A stretch of DNA of 64,000 nucleotides from Sphingomonas sp. R-74633 (lineage in GTDB: Bacteria > Pseudomonadota > Alphaproteobacteria > Sphingomonadales > Sphingomonadaceae): positions 186,001-250,000 of the forward strand of contig NZ_JACCFG010000006.1 in the NCBI RefSeq assembly GCF_013416555.1, given 5' to 3'. The translations under genes were made by a program, and so were the position numbers. Positions 1 through 9,765 of this stretch are shown here, piece by piece (positions within the stretch are counted from its first letter, which is position 1; every line of letters starts with the position of its first letter). The notes under the pieces were generated by a model. It made no database searches. It was not told the DNA's origin and saw only the letters and a program-made list of their open reading frames with translations.

Positions 1-1
1 G

Positions 2-1323
<1,322 letters not shown>

Positions 1324-1327
<4 letters not shown>

Positions 1328-1836
1328 TCCTGGCGGCGCTGCTGCTTGCCCAGGCGGACCCGGCGGAGGATCTCCGCCGGGTGCTTGTGGCGGCCCGCAG
1401 TGCCACCGCCGTGCTCCAGCGCCGCTGCGCGCATCCTATCCGCGCCGAGGTGGATCGGGTGCAGAAGCCCGCAACGCCCGAGCAGCGCGCGCATCTGGAG
1501 GTCGGCCCGGCCGAGCCGGTCGTCTATCGCAGCGTCGCGCTCAAATGCGGCGCGGTATCGGTCTCGATCGCGGAGAATTGGTATGTTCCCGCGCGGCTCA
1601 CGCCCGCGATGAACGCCGCGCTGGCCGGTGACGCGCCCTTCGGCGCGGTGATCCGCCCGCTCGCGCCCAGTCGCCGCACGCTCGGCATCGCCACCCAGCG
1701 CGAGGACAGATCGGTCGCCCCCTATGTCGTGCGACAGCGCGCGCTCGTCCTAGACGGGCAGGGCCACCCGCTTTCCGAAGTGATCGAGAATTACACGCCC
1801 GTGCTGCTCTGCCTCCCGGTGCAGCCGAGCCCCTAG
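1324..1836 (+). CDS. Putative secreted chorismate-lyase-like protein
   Basis: A 170-residue protein from a GTG that overlaps the ppdK stop (GTGA), so translation is probably coupled. The N-terminus (VILAALLLAQA) reads as a very short signal or hydrophobic start; no strong Shine-Dalgarno is visible. The middle and end (NWYVPARLTPAMNAALAG, GDAPFGAVIRPL, SRRTLG, then VRQRALVLDGQGHPLSEVIE) follow the order of strands in the chorismate lyase/UTRA fold. The match is distant and the residues that make UbiC an enzyme are not clearly present. The function is therefore unproved, and a ligand-binding rather than catalytic role is equally possible. Confidence 0.6.
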
Positions 1837-1884
1837 AAGCTTCGCTCGAGCAGCTTCGCCGAACAGCAGCGTCGCGATGTCGGC

Positions 1885-2391
1885 CTAGCCGAACTTCTCG
1901 CCATGCTCGCGCTCGTTGCCGGCGCGCAGCAACGCGGCCTGCTCGCGCCAGCCCTGTTCGCCGATCGTGCCGGCCGGCGCGCCCAGCCGCTGCTCGAGCG
2001 CGGCCTCGTCGTCGGGGGCGAGCTTCTCGATCTCGCGATAGGTCTTGATGCCCAGTTCGTTGAGCCGCTTCTCGCGCGCCTCGTCGATGCCCTTGATCCG
2101 CGCGAGATTGTCGCGTCCCCAGCCAAACCAGCCGCGCCAGGCGCCACCGGCAGGCTCGTCGACCGGCACCGGGGCAGGAGCCTGGCTGCGCGCGCCCTTC
2201 AGCTCGCGCTCCAGTTCGCGGATGCGGCTCTCCGCCTCGTCGCGGTAGCGCGCATGCTCGAGTTCCTCGTCCTGATAGCGTTCGCGCCACTTGGCGCCGC
2301 CCGACCGGCTCGCCAGCCCCAGGAACCAGCCGCCGACAAGCGTCAGCGCCAGCGCCGCAAACTGGGTGCCGGTCTCGAACGGAAGCGCCAT
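1885..2391 (-). CDS. Membrane-anchored coiled-coil protein with helix-hairpin-helix domain
   Basis: A 168-residue protein. Residues about 7-27 form one hydrophobic segment (TQFAALALTLVGGWFLGLA). A charged, probably coiled-coil stretch follows (KWRERYQDEELEHARYRDEA to about residue 65), then an Ala/Pro linker. The C-terminal domain from about residue 95 has LARIKGIDEAREKRLNELGI and TYREIEKLAP, typical of the helix-hairpin-helix domains often labelled NADH-dehydrogenase-E-like or flap-endonuclease-like. Its first 65 residues are clearly paralogous to the gene just upstream at 2404-2922, 12 bases away. Both trail the Tad pilus genes on the same strand. No enzymatic role can be assigned; HhH domains usually bind DNA without sequence specificity. 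Confidence 0.75.
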   Translation of the reverse strand: MALPFETGTQFAALALTLVGGWFLGLASRSGGAKWRERYQDEELEHARYRDEAESRIRELERELKGARSQAPAPVPVDEPAGGAWRGWFGWGRDNLARIKGIDEAREKRLNELGIKTYREIEKLAPDDEAALEQRLGAPAGTIGEQGWREQAALLRAGNEREHGEKFG

Positions 2392-2403
2392 GGCTGCGCG
2401 GCC

Positions 2404-2922
2404 CTAGTGACTATGCTCGGGGTGCGCCGGCTCGGCATGCACCGGCTCCACATGCGCAACCTCGGCATGGGCGGGCTCGGCGTGCGCGACTTCAGCAGGT
2501 GCCGGCTCGGTATGCGCCACTGCGGCGGGAGCAGGCTCGACATGCGCGGGTTCGGCATGCGCCGGCTCGGCGTGATGCTCTTCCACGGCATGGGTCACGA
2601 CCGCGCCGGCCACGGCGCCGGCAACCGCGGCCGCAGCCACCGTGGCGGTCGAATGGCCTTCGGACTCGGCGGGCGCGGCGACCGGTGCGCCGGCCTTCAG
2701 CTTCGCATTCTCGGCCTCGAGATCGCGGATGCGGCGACCGGCTTCGCGCAGATCGGATTCCGCCCGATCGCGATAGCCGGCATTCTCCATATCCTCTTCA
2801 AAGTAGCGCTCGCGCCATTTGCGGCCGCCGCTATGGCTGGCAAGCCCAAGGAACCAGCCGGCGATCAGCGTCAGGCCCAGGCCTGCAAACTGCGTGATCG
2901 TCTGGAACGGCAAATCATGCAT
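2404..2922 (-). CDS. Membrane-anchored coiled-coil protein with His/Glu/Pro/Ala repeat tail
   Basis: A 172-residue protein. The ATG at 2922 is chosen because GGGGAGG lies about 8 bases upstream; the frame itself is open further upstream. The N-terminus has a hydrophobic segment (TQFAGLGLTLIAGWFLGLA) and then KWRERYFEEDMENAGYRDRA, matching the neighbour at 1885-2391 almost residue for residue. A coiled coil reaches about residue 75, followed by a second hydrophobic Ala/Val stretch near residues 92-108. A long low-complexity tail built from HAEPA / HVEPA / PAEVA units runs to the end. The DNA of the tail is repetitive for the same reason. It is last but one in the Tad gene run. The tail could bind metal or act as a flexible spacer; function unknown. 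Confidence 0.75.
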   Translation of the reverse strand: MHDLPFQTITQFAGLGLTLIAGWFLGLASHSGGRKWRERYFEEDMENAGYRDRAESDLREAGRRIRDLEAENAKLKAGAPVAAPAESEGHSTATVAAAAVAGAVAGAVVTHAVEEHHAEPAHAEPAHVEPAPAAVAHTEPAPAEVAHAEPAHAEVAHVEPVHAEPAHPEHSH

Positions 2923-2990
2923 CGAGTCGACCTCCCCTAAGTCTGGCGGGAGGCTAACCCGCCAGGGAGGCACGCGCCACCGCGAAATGG

Positions 2991-3989
2991 TTACTTGATC
3001 AGCGCGTCGTTGATCGAGCAGGCCGCCGGGCCGAGAATGACGATGAACAGCACCGGCAGGATGAACAGGATCAGCGGCACGGTCATGATCGCGGGCAGGC
3101 GGGCTGCCTTTTCCTCGGCGCGCATCATGCGCTCGTTGCGGAACTCGGCCGAGAGCACGCGCAGCGCCGAAGCGAGCGGGGTGCCGTATTTCTCGGTCTG
3201 GATCATGGTGGTGACCACGCCGCGGATCGCATCGAGGTTGATGCGCGCGGCGAGATTCTCGAAAGCCTGGCGGCGGTCGCTCAGGAAGCCCAGCTCGATC
3301 GCGGTGAGCTGGAACTCCTCGCCCAGCTCCGGATAAGCCTTGGTCAGCTCCTTCGAGACGCGCGCGAAGGCGGCGTCCACGGTGAGTCCCGCTTCGGCAC
3401 AGATCACCAGCAGGTCGAGCGCGTCGGGCAGGCCCTTGCGGATCGCGTGGCTGCGCTTGGTGATCTTGTTCTTCAAATAGAGATCCGGCGCCTTGTAGGC
3501 GAGGATGAAGGTGCCCGCGACCAGGCCATAGGCCTTCATCGGGCTCCAGTCGGAGAACATGCTGGTGCCATAGACCATGTACAGCATCGGCCCGCCGAGC
3601 ACGATCGGCAGGACGAGACGGCCGAAGATCACCGCGACCGCGAATTCCTTGCGGCGGATACCGGCCTGGAGCAGCTTGGTCTGCGCGACCTTGACCTGGC
3701 TGTCCTGCAGCACCTTCATCGAGGAGAGCAGCGAACGGATCCGGTCGGTGGTCTCGTTCTTCTGGACCAGCTTGGCGCGGCGCTTCGAGGTGGAGGCGGT
3801 GATGCCCGCCTTCAGCTGCTCGCGGCGCTCGTTGAGCGACTTGACGCGCTTGGCCATCGGATCGCGCACCGTGGTGGCGGCATAGATTGCCAGCATCACG
3901 GCGAGCGCGGCAACGGCCGAGAGGATCGTCGCGACCCAGAGGACGTCGACACCCATCACCGTGGGACCGGAAGGAGGAGCTCCGTTCAT
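2991..3989 (-). CDS. tadC: Tad pilus inner-membrane platform protein TadC
   Basis: A 332-residue type II secretion F-domain protein, the second platform subunit of the Tad/Flp pilus assembly machine. A hydrophobic segment lies at residues about 15-37. A charged cytoplasmic region follows, then the F domain with KGLPDALDLLVICAEAGLTV and the EFRNERMMRAEEKAARLP segment. The final transmembrane helix is MTVPLILFILPVLFIVILGP. Length fits TadC. The ATG at 3989 is 4 bases beyond the tadB stop, so the pair is likely co-translated; no strong Shine-Dalgarno is seen. It works with TadB to form the membrane base on which the ATPase acts. Confidence 0.92.
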   Translation of the reverse strand: MNGAPPSGPTVMGVDVLWVATILSAVAALAVMLAIYAATTVRDPMAKRVKSLNERREQLKAGITASTSKRRAKLVQKNETTDRIRSLLSSMKVLQDSQVKVAQTKLLQAGIRRKEFAVAVIFGRLVLPIVLGGPMLYMVYGTSMFSDWSPMKAYGLVAGTFILAYKAPDLYLKNKITKRSHAIRKGLPDALDLLVICAEAGLTVDAAFARVSKELTKAYPELGEEFQLTAIELGFLSDRRQAFENLAARINLDAIRGVVTTMIQTEKYGTPLASALRVLSAEFRNERMMRAEEKAARLPAIMTVPLILFILPVLFIVILGPAACSINDALIK

Positions 3990-3993
3990 CGCA

Positions 3994-4974
3994 TCAGATC
4001 TCGAAATTGACCATCTTGGCCATGATGAAGGCGCCCAGGCCCATCCAGATCAGCCCGCCGCCGCCGGCGATCATCAGGCGCTGATCCTGGAAGAAGTTCA
4101 TCATGTAGCCGTTGTTGATGAACCAGACGAGGCTGAACACGATGAAGGGCAACGAGCCGACGATCAGCGCCGACGCCTTGGATTCCGACGACATCGCCTT
4201 GATCTTGAGCTTCATCTGGCTGCGCTTGCGCAGCACGTCGGCCAGGTTCGCCAGCGTTTCGGCCAGGTTGCCGCCGGTCTCGCGCTGGATCTGGATGGTG
4301 ATCGTGAAGAACTGGAATTCGGGCGTGCCGAGCCGGTCCGCAGTCTCCTGCAGCGCGGCGTCGAGCGACTTGCCGATCTTCATCTTGTCGCTCACCGAGC
4401 GGAATTCCTCGCCCACCGGCCCGTTGATCTCCTGGCCGACGACACCGATGGTCTCGGTGATCGGCAGGCCCGAGCGCAGGCCGCGCACCAGCAGCTCGAT
4501 CGCGTCGGGGAATTTGGCGGTGAATTTGGCGATGCGGCGCTTGATGAAGAAGCCGACGATGAAATGCGGCAGGCCGAGGCCGAGGAACGCGCCGAGGGCG
4601 ATCCCGAGCAGGATCGGCAGGCCCTGGGACAGCATCAGGAGGATGGGCACCAGGAACAGCCCGGCCGAGACCATCATGTACCTGCCGAGCGTCCAGTTCT
4701 TGCCGGTCATGTTCAGGCGCTTCTGGAGCAGCGCCGGATTGGGCAGGAACCGCGCGGCGGTAAGGTCCATCTTGGTCGCGCGGGCCGTGGCGACCCGGCG
4801 CAGCTGCGCTTCCATCGCATTGGTGCCGGCGGCGCTCACGACATGGCGTTCGCGAAGCGTCTTCACGCGGCGCGCGCCTGCGCTTGCCGCCGACGGGCCG
4901 ACAAAGGCCAGTCCCAGCATCATGAGCACCAGAAAGGCGCCTCCTGCGAGCATCATTGTCGGCAGCATGTCCAC
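3994..4974 (-). CDS. tadB: Tad pilus inner-membrane platform protein TadB
   Basis: A 326-residue F-domain membrane protein. A first transmembrane helix (TMMLAGGAFLVLMMLGLAFV) is followed by a basic cytoplasmic stretch and a pair of hydrophobic helices around residues 95-135. The conserved F domain has FPDAIELLVRGLRSGLPITE and the segment ETGGNLAETLANLADVLRKR, and two C-terminal hydrophobic segments close the protein. It forms the platform with TadC. In most Tad clusters the gene before tadB is cpaF/tadA, the ATPase; here the preceding gene is cpaE with only 51 bases between, so the usual order is broken. Confidence 0.92.
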   Translation of the reverse strand: MDMLPTMMLAGGAFLVLMMLGLAFVGPSAASAGARRVKTLRERHVVSAAGTNAMEAQLRRVATARATKMDLTAARFLPNPALLQKRLNMTGKNWTLGRYMMVSAGLFLVPILLMLSQGLPILLGIALGAFLGLGLPHFIVGFFIKRRIAKFTAKFPDAIELLVRGLRSGLPITETIGVVGQEINGPVGEEFRSVSDKMKIGKSLDAALQETADRLGTPEFQFFTITIQIQRETGGNLAETLANLADVLRKRSQMKLKIKAMSSESKASALIVGSLPFIVFSLVWFINNGYMMNFFQDQRLMIAGGGGLIWMGLGAFIMAKMVNFEI

Positions 4975-5025
4975 GCCGCACCGTCTCCGAACTAAAGGCC
5001 TGTGCGCAGCCTAGCCGCGCAATGG

Positions 5026-6309
5026 TTACTTCTTTGCCTTGGCGGGCATCTTGCCCTTGAACTTGTCGAACAGCGAACCGCTGCCCTTCCCAACCTTTGC
5101 CTTGCTCTTGGGCGCGGCTTCGTCGGCGCCCGAATCGGCGATACCGGCGATGCGCGCGGCGAGGTCGGCGAGTGCGGACAGCCCCTTGTTGCCCTTGCCG
5201 ACTTCGGCGAGCGGCTTGCCGAGCTTGGCCGACTGCGACGCGACCTTGGCGTCATAGGAGAGCAGGAAATCGATCTTGCGCTCGATCGAGCCCTCAAAGT
5301 CCTTGCGGCTGATCTCGAGCACCGCCGCCTGCTGGATCTTGTTGGCGACGACGATGACCTGGGTCTGCGGCGCGTTCGACTTGAACCAGCTGAGGATGCG
5401 GATTGCGTCGCGGGCGGCGGCGAGCGTCAGCTCGGTCACCAGCACCGCCACCTGCACGTCGGTGATCAGATGCGGATGGTTGACCAGCATCGAGCGCGGC
5501 AGATCGACCACGGTGCACTCGAAGGCAGTGCGGATCTCTTCCTGCAGCTGATAGAAGGCCGCGCCATCCGTCATGATCGGCGAATGGATCGGCGCTTCGG
5601 CGCTGAGCACGGAAAGGCGGTCCGAAGCGCGCACCATCGCGCGTTCGATGAATAGCCCGTCGATGCGGCTCGGATTCTCGATCGCGTCGGTCAGGCCGCG
5701 GCCCGGCTCGAGGTCGAGCGCGAGCGCGCCGGTGCCGAAATGCACGTCGAGGTCGAGCAGTGCCGTGGTGCGTCCCTGCTTCTCGCCCATCAGCCAGGCG
5801 AGCGACGTCGCGATCGTCGAGGCGCCGGCCCCGCCGCGCGTGCCGATCACCGCCACCGCGCAATGCGGATGGTCGGCCGAGGCCTCGGCGAGCTTGGGCG
5901 CGTTGAGCAAAGTCTGCGCCTGGGCGAAGGCATCGCGCAGCGCATCCGGGTTCAGCGGCTTGAGCAGATAGTCATGGATGCCGCTCGCGACGAGGTCGCG
6001 GTACAGGCGCACATCGTTCACCTGGCCCGACGCGATCACGACGGTGCCCGGCTCGCAGACTTCGGCGAGCGCGTTGATGTCGTTCAGCGGGTCGCCGCTC
6101 TCCGAGAGATCGACGAACAGGATGTTCGGGCTGGCCGAGACCGACAGGGTCTGGACTGCGTTGCGCAGGCCGCCCTTGTTGACCTTTTCGGGGCTCCAGC
6201 CGAGCTCGACGGCGATCGGGCGCAGCGTCTCCGCCGTCGTCTCGTCGCAGACAAAGGCCACGAAAGGATCGCGATGCCCGGTACGGGCGGGATTGAAGGG
6301 CGCGTTCAC
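5026..6309 (-). CDS. cpaE: Pilus assembly protein CpaE (TadZ), MinD/ParA-like
   Basis: A 427-residue protein with a receiver-like N-terminal domain (residues about 15-135, with NILFVDLSE and DYLLKPLNPDALRDAF) and a C-terminal MinD/ParA-type P-loop domain. The P-loop at about 156-165 reads GTRGGAGAST: the signature lysines of the deviant Walker A motif are replaced, as is common in TadZ/CpaE proteins, so ATP use may be altered or lost. LLDLDVHFGTGALALDL follows at about 184. CpaE localises the pilus machine to the cell pole. The C-terminus is Lys/Gly-rich. It overlaps the cpaD stop by four bases. Confidence 0.93.
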   Translation of the reverse strand: MNAPFNPARTGHRDPFVAFVCDETTAETLRPIAVELGWSPEKVNKGGLRNAVQTLSVSASPNILFVDLSESGDPLNDINALAEVCEPGTVVIASGQVNDVRLYRDLVASGIHDYLLKPLNPDALRDAFAQAQTLLNAPKLAEASADHPHCAVAVIGTRGGAGASTIATSLAWLMGEKQGRTTALLDLDVHFGTGALALDLEPGRGLTDAIENPSRIDGLFIERAMVRASDRLSVLSAEAPIHSPIMTDGAAFYQLQEEIRTAFECTVVDLPRSMLVNHPHLITDVQVAVLVTELTLAAARDAIRILSWFKSNAPQTQVIVVANKIQQAAVLEISRKDFEGSIERKIDFLLSYDAKVASQSAKLGKPLAEVGKGNKGLSALADLAARIAGIADSGADEAAPKSKAKVGKGSGSLFDKFKGKMPAKAKK

Positions 6310-6926
6310 TTGGGTGCCTCCGCATTGACCTTGCTGCCGCCGGCGCCCGTGGGTGCGGCCGCACGATAGGCACCGACTGCCTTGGCGCTCGTTATCGGAT
6401 CGGCGGTGGGCGAGCCCGGCGCACCGCGGACGAGATCGGCCGGATCGGCGATCATCGCGGCGAGGTTGCTGTTGGACGCGCAGCCATAGTTCGAGCTGGT
6501 GCTCGCCTCGAACGTGTATTCGGCGGGGCGCGAATTGTCGGGGCAGCCCGCCACGCTCGCGGCCATCCGGGTGACCACGACGCGGATCGTGCCTGGGGCG
6601 ATCTGCCCGGCGGTCACCGGCGCGCGATCGGCGAGGAGCAGGCCGTAGCGGCCGGCCTCGGCGGCGACTTCGTCGCGGCCGGTGGTGCCGGCGGCGCCGT
6701 CGTCGATCGCAACGCGATCCCCGTAGCGCAGGCCCATCGCGGACATCCAGCCGGCAAGGCGCTGGCTCTCGCCCGCCGCCAGGCCATAGCCCGTGGTCTG
6801 CAGGTCGAGGACATAGTCGCTGCGCTGGACGACCGGCTGGTGCACCGATTCGAGGCCGCCATTATAGGTACCGCAGCCAGCGAGCAGCAAAGCTGGGACG
6901 AGCAGGGGAGTGAAGCGCGGAAGCAC
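6306..6926 (-). CDS. cpaD: Pilus assembly lipoprotein CpaD
   Basis: A 206-residue lipoprotein. The start is the GTG at 6926, preceded by GAGGAG at seven bases. It gives VLPRFTPLLVPALLLAGC, a clear lipoprotein signal with the lipobox LAGC; a longer frame upstream would be Arg-rich and overlap cpaC. The body has an OmpA-like or CpaD feel (YGLAAGESQRLAGWMSAMGL, IRVVVTRMAA) and a paired-cysteine region (AGCPDNSRP and NYGCASNSNLAAMI), both typical of CpaD. It is thought to act in the outer membrane or periplasm with the secretin CpaC. The stop overlaps the cpaE start. Confidence 0.9.
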   Translation of the reverse strand: MLPRFTPLLVPALLLAGCGTYNGGLESVHQPVVQRSDYVLDLQTTGYGLAAGESQRLAGWMSAMGLRYGDRVAIDDGAAGTTGRDEVAAEAGRYGLLLADRAPVTAGQIAPGTIRVVVTRMAASVAGCPDNSRPAEYTFEASTSSNYGCASNSNLAAMIADPADLVRGAPGSPTADPITSAKAVGAYRAAAPTGAGGSKVNAEAPK

Positions 6927-6948
6927 GGGCGATCTCCTCGTCAGACGA

Positions 6949-8670
6949 TCAGTTGCCGAAGCCGGGGGCAACGGAGCCACCCTTCTTCGTCTTGCGGTTG
7001 TTCTGGTTCGGCATCGCCTGGACGGGCGCTGCCGGCTGGGGCGTGGCCGGAGCCGGCGCGAAGGCACCCACCGAGGGCTGACCGTTCGCCGGCGCCATGC
7101 TCGGCTTGGGACGCTCGCCGCCGTTGCCGCCGTCGAGCTTGCCCATCAGGATGCGGTCAAAGTCGTTCGGCGCCTTGTAGCCGTCGGTCGGCAGCACGAT
7201 CTGGTTCGCGTTGACCGGCTTCACCAGATACGGGGTGATCACGATCACCAGTTCGGTCTCGTTGCGCTGGAAGCCGTTCGAACGGAACAGCGCACCCAGG
7301 ATCGGCACGTCGCCAAGGCCCGGCGTCTTGCTGATCGAGTTGTTCTGCGAATTCTGCAGCAGGCCGCCGATCACCATGCTCTCGCCCGAACCGAGCTCGA
7401 CCGTGGTCTCGCTGCGGCGCGTGCTGAGCGCGGGGATGGTGACGCCGTTGAGCTGCACCGCGCCGGCCGAAGTCAGCTGCGACACTTCCGGGCGGACACG
7501 GAGCGAAATCCGGCCGTCCGACAGCACCGTCGGCGTGAATGCCAGGCTGATGCCGTACTGCTTGTACTCGACGGTGGTGGTGCCCAGGCCCTGTGCGATC
7601 GGGATCGGGATCTCGCCGCCGGCCAGGAAGTTCGCCGTCTCGCCCGACTGGGCGGTCAGGTTCGGATTGGCCAGCGTGGTCACCTGGCCGATCGTCTCGC
7701 CGAGGTCGATCGCCGACAGGACGTCGAGGCCGAACAGCTTGCCGGCCAGCGCCGCGGTGGCGTTGTCCGAGCCGCGGGTGATGTCGGCGATGCCCTGCGC
7801 ACGCGGATTGATGAACTGGCCGGTGACCGGATCATAGGCGCCCGAGACGGTCGCGCCGTCGATCACCTTGGTCGCGGTCGGATATTGCGCCAGGGCCGAG
7901 TCGGTATAGGCGCCGGGGTTGCGGCCCTGTGCCAGGCCGAACTGGAAGCCGCCGGTGCCGTCCTTGGTGGCGAAATTCACGCCGACATTCTTGACGAAGC
8001 TGCGGCTCACTTCGGCGAACTTCACCTGGAGCTGCACCTGGAGCGGCGTCGCCATCTTCAGGCGGTTGATCACGCCGATCTTGAGCTGCGCGGCGGGATC
8101 GTTGACGTTCACGCCCGGGTTGAGCAGGCCGGTGACCAGGCGCTGCGCCTGCTCGCTGTCCTGCGGCGACTTCACGATGCCGTTGAGCACGGCGATCTGG
8201 CCGACCGTGGTCACCTGGATGTCCGCATCGGGCATCGCGACCTTGATCATGCGATCGATCGACGTGATGTTCTGCGCCACGCGGATATTGGTGGCGAACA
8301 CCACCTGGCCCGACGCGGTTGCCGCGAACACAGTCGCTTCGCCGAATTCCTTGCCGAACAGATGGATCTGGCGCGGATTGTTGACATAGACGTCCGCCAC
8401 CGTCGGGTTCGACGTCCACACGCTGGCGACATTGGCCGGCAGCGTGATCAGCTCGCCCTGGCCGATCGACAGCAGGATCTCGCTGGTCGGGCGCTGGGTG
8501 CCGGGCGGCAGCGGGGCCACGCCCACAGTGGTGGGGCGTTCGGTGACGCGCTGGGACTGGGGCTTGGCCTTGTGCCGGGTGGTCTGGGCGTAGCCGGCCA
8601 CCGGCGCACCGACCATCGCGGTCGACACGGCACAGGCCAGCGTGCGCTTCAGAAGAAGCATGCGGTTCAT
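6949..8670 (-). CDS. cpaC: Tad pilus outer-membrane secretin CpaC (RcpA)
   Basis: A 573-residue secretin that forms the outer-membrane channel of the Tad pilus. The start at 8670 (MNRMLLLKRTLACAVSTAMV) gives a normal signal peptide ending near AGYAQ and has a GGGGGGAAG tract upstream. Domains in order: the N-terminal secretin domain (SEILLSIGQGELITLPANVA, with SNPTVADVYV), a BON/N1-like segment (GQIAVLNGIVKSPQDSEQAQ), and the secretin core with EVSRSFVKNVGVNF. GGEIPIPIAQGLG and SLAFTPTVLSDGRISLRVRP lie in the core, and VIGGLLQNSQ with PGLGDVPILGALF towards the end. A Pro-rich tail closes it. One base separates it from cpaB. Confidence 0.95.
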   Translation of the reverse strand: MNRMLLLKRTLACAVSTAMVGAPVAGYAQTTRHKAKPQSQRVTERPTTVGVAPLPPGTQRPTSEILLSIGQGELITLPANVASVWTSNPTVADVYVNNPRQIHLFGKEFGEATVFAATASGQVVFATNIRVAQNITSIDRMIKVAMPDADIQVTTVGQIAVLNGIVKSPQDSEQAQRLVTGLLNPGVNVNDPAAQLKIGVINRLKMATPLQVQLQVKFAEVSRSFVKNVGVNFATKDGTGGFQFGLAQGRNPGAYTDSALAQYPTATKVIDGATVSGAYDPVTGQFINPRAQGIADITRGSDNATAALAGKLFGLDVLSAIDLGETIGQVTTLANPNLTAQSGETANFLAGGEIPIPIAQGLGTTTVEYKQYGISLAFTPTVLSDGRISLRVRPEVSQLTSAGAVQLNGVTIPALSTRRSETTVELGSGESMVIGGLLQNSQNNSISKTPGLGDVPILGALFRSNGFQRNETELVIVITPYLVKPVNANQIVLPTDGYKAPNDFDRILMGKLDGGNGGERPKPSMAPANGQPSVGAFAPAPATPQPAAPVQAMPNQNNRKTKKGGSVAPGFGN

Positions 8671-8671
8671 C

Positions 8672-9703
8672 TTAATTCTTCCCCCCCAGAGGAACAGCGG
8701 TCTCGGCATTGCCGCGAACGATGGTGACGACCGGGCCGCGCGAGATGTTCGCGCCCGGGTAATTGCCTGCAGGTGCGGCAGCAGGCGCCGCCGCGGCGGG
8801 CTCGGCTGCCTTGGCCGGCACCGTGCTGCGCTGGAAGCGCGACACGTCGGCGCCGGTGGCGAAGGAAGTCGCGCCGGCGTCCTGCGGGCGCGCCGCCACC
8901 TTGGCGATCATTTCCTTTTCCTTCTTCGGATCGCCGTCGGCCGGAACGTTCACGTCCCCGCTGGCAATGGCGTCCTCGAGCTCGCCCTGGTTGTCGGCGA
9001 TCGAGCGCAGCGACAGCGACAGCGAGCCGATGGTCTGCGCGACTGCGATCTTCTCGGCGATCTTGGGCGTCGCCTCGACGGTCACGTTCGAATAGGTCGT
9101 GACGATCGTGTTGCCCTTGTCGTCGGTGGTCTTGTCGGTCTTCTGGTCGGTGGCGAGCACGCGCAGGTTGCGCAGCACCGTCTCCGACGCCTTGAGCGCG
9201 GGACCATCGCCGCCGCCGGCAACCGACTGGGTAAGGATCAGGTCGACCCGGTCGCCCGGGAAGACGAAGCCGGCCACGGCGCTCTGCGCCGAGACGGGCA
9301 CGGTGACGGCGCGCATGCCGGGTCCGAGCGCTGCGGCTAGGAAGCCGCGGTCGCCGGGCTTCACCAGCGCGCCCTGGGTCACCGGCTGGCCGGCCGGGAT
9401 CGGGAAGCGCACCACGGTGCCGACCAGCTTGGCCGGATCCGATTCGCTCTTCACATAATAGGCGCCCTCGACCAGTTCCTTGGGCCAGGGGCGGAATTCC
9501 AGCGCCTGGGCATCGAGGATGGTGCCCACCGGCAGCTCGCGCTTCGCGACGAGCACCTCGGTGGTGTTCTGTGGCTGCACCGACATCGGCACGGCACCCG
9601 CCTGAGGCGCCGAGGCCCCAGACATCATGCTGCGCGCCATGAACGCGGTGATGGCGGCCACGACGAGCGCACCGACGAGCAGGATCAGCTTGCGTGCATC
9701 CAT
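8672..9703 (-). CDS. cpaB: Pilus assembly protein CpaB (RcpC)
   Basis: A 343-residue periplasmic protein. The ATG at 9703 is preferred because it gives a compact N-terminal membrane segment (DARKLILLVGALVVAAITAF) and has GGGAAT about 8 bases upstream. An SAF/antifreeze-like domain follows (EVLVAKRELPVGTILDAQAL, VRFPIPAGQPVTQGALVKPG), then the RcpC domain (GMRAVTVPVSAQSAVAGFVF, PGDRVDLILTQSV). The C-terminal third is Ala/Pro-rich and probably disordered. CpaB is needed for pilus assembly, probably by stabilising the secretin in the periplasm. Confidence 0.93.
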   Translation of the reverse strand: MDARKLILLVGALVVAAITAFMARSMMSGASAPQAGAVPMSVQPQNTTEVLVAKRELPVGTILDAQALEFRPWPKELVEGAYYVKSESDPAKLVGTVVRFPIPAGQPVTQGALVKPGDRGFLAAALGPGMRAVTVPVSAQSAVAGFVFPGDRVDLILTQSVAGGGDGPALKASETVLRNLRVLATDQKTDKTTDDKGNTIVTTYSNVTVEATPKIAEKIAVAQTIGSLSLSLRSIADNQGELEDAIASGDVNVPADGDPKKEKEMIAKVAARPQDAGATSFATGADVSRFQRSTVPAKAAEPAAAAPAAAPAGNYPGANISRGPVVTIVRGNAETAVPLGGKN

Positions 9704-9765
9704 TTCGCTATTCCCAAGCCTTCTCAAAAAAACGTCGGCGATGTGGTTGCGCCAGCGTTAATTAT

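Noticed and set aside
2407..2590. Short tandem repeats considered as a CRISPR or VNTR array.
   Set aside because: The repeats are in frame and code for HAEPA-type units of one protein; spacing and spacers do not fit CRISPR.
4975..5025. Looked for a remnant of cpaF between cpaE and tadB.
   Set aside because: The gap is only 51 bases with no coding signal, so the gene is absent rather than broken here.
6910..8727. A 605-residue plus-strand frame opposite cpaC.
   Set aside because: Antisense to the well-supported secretin gene; its own composition is His/Arg-rich and has no domain.
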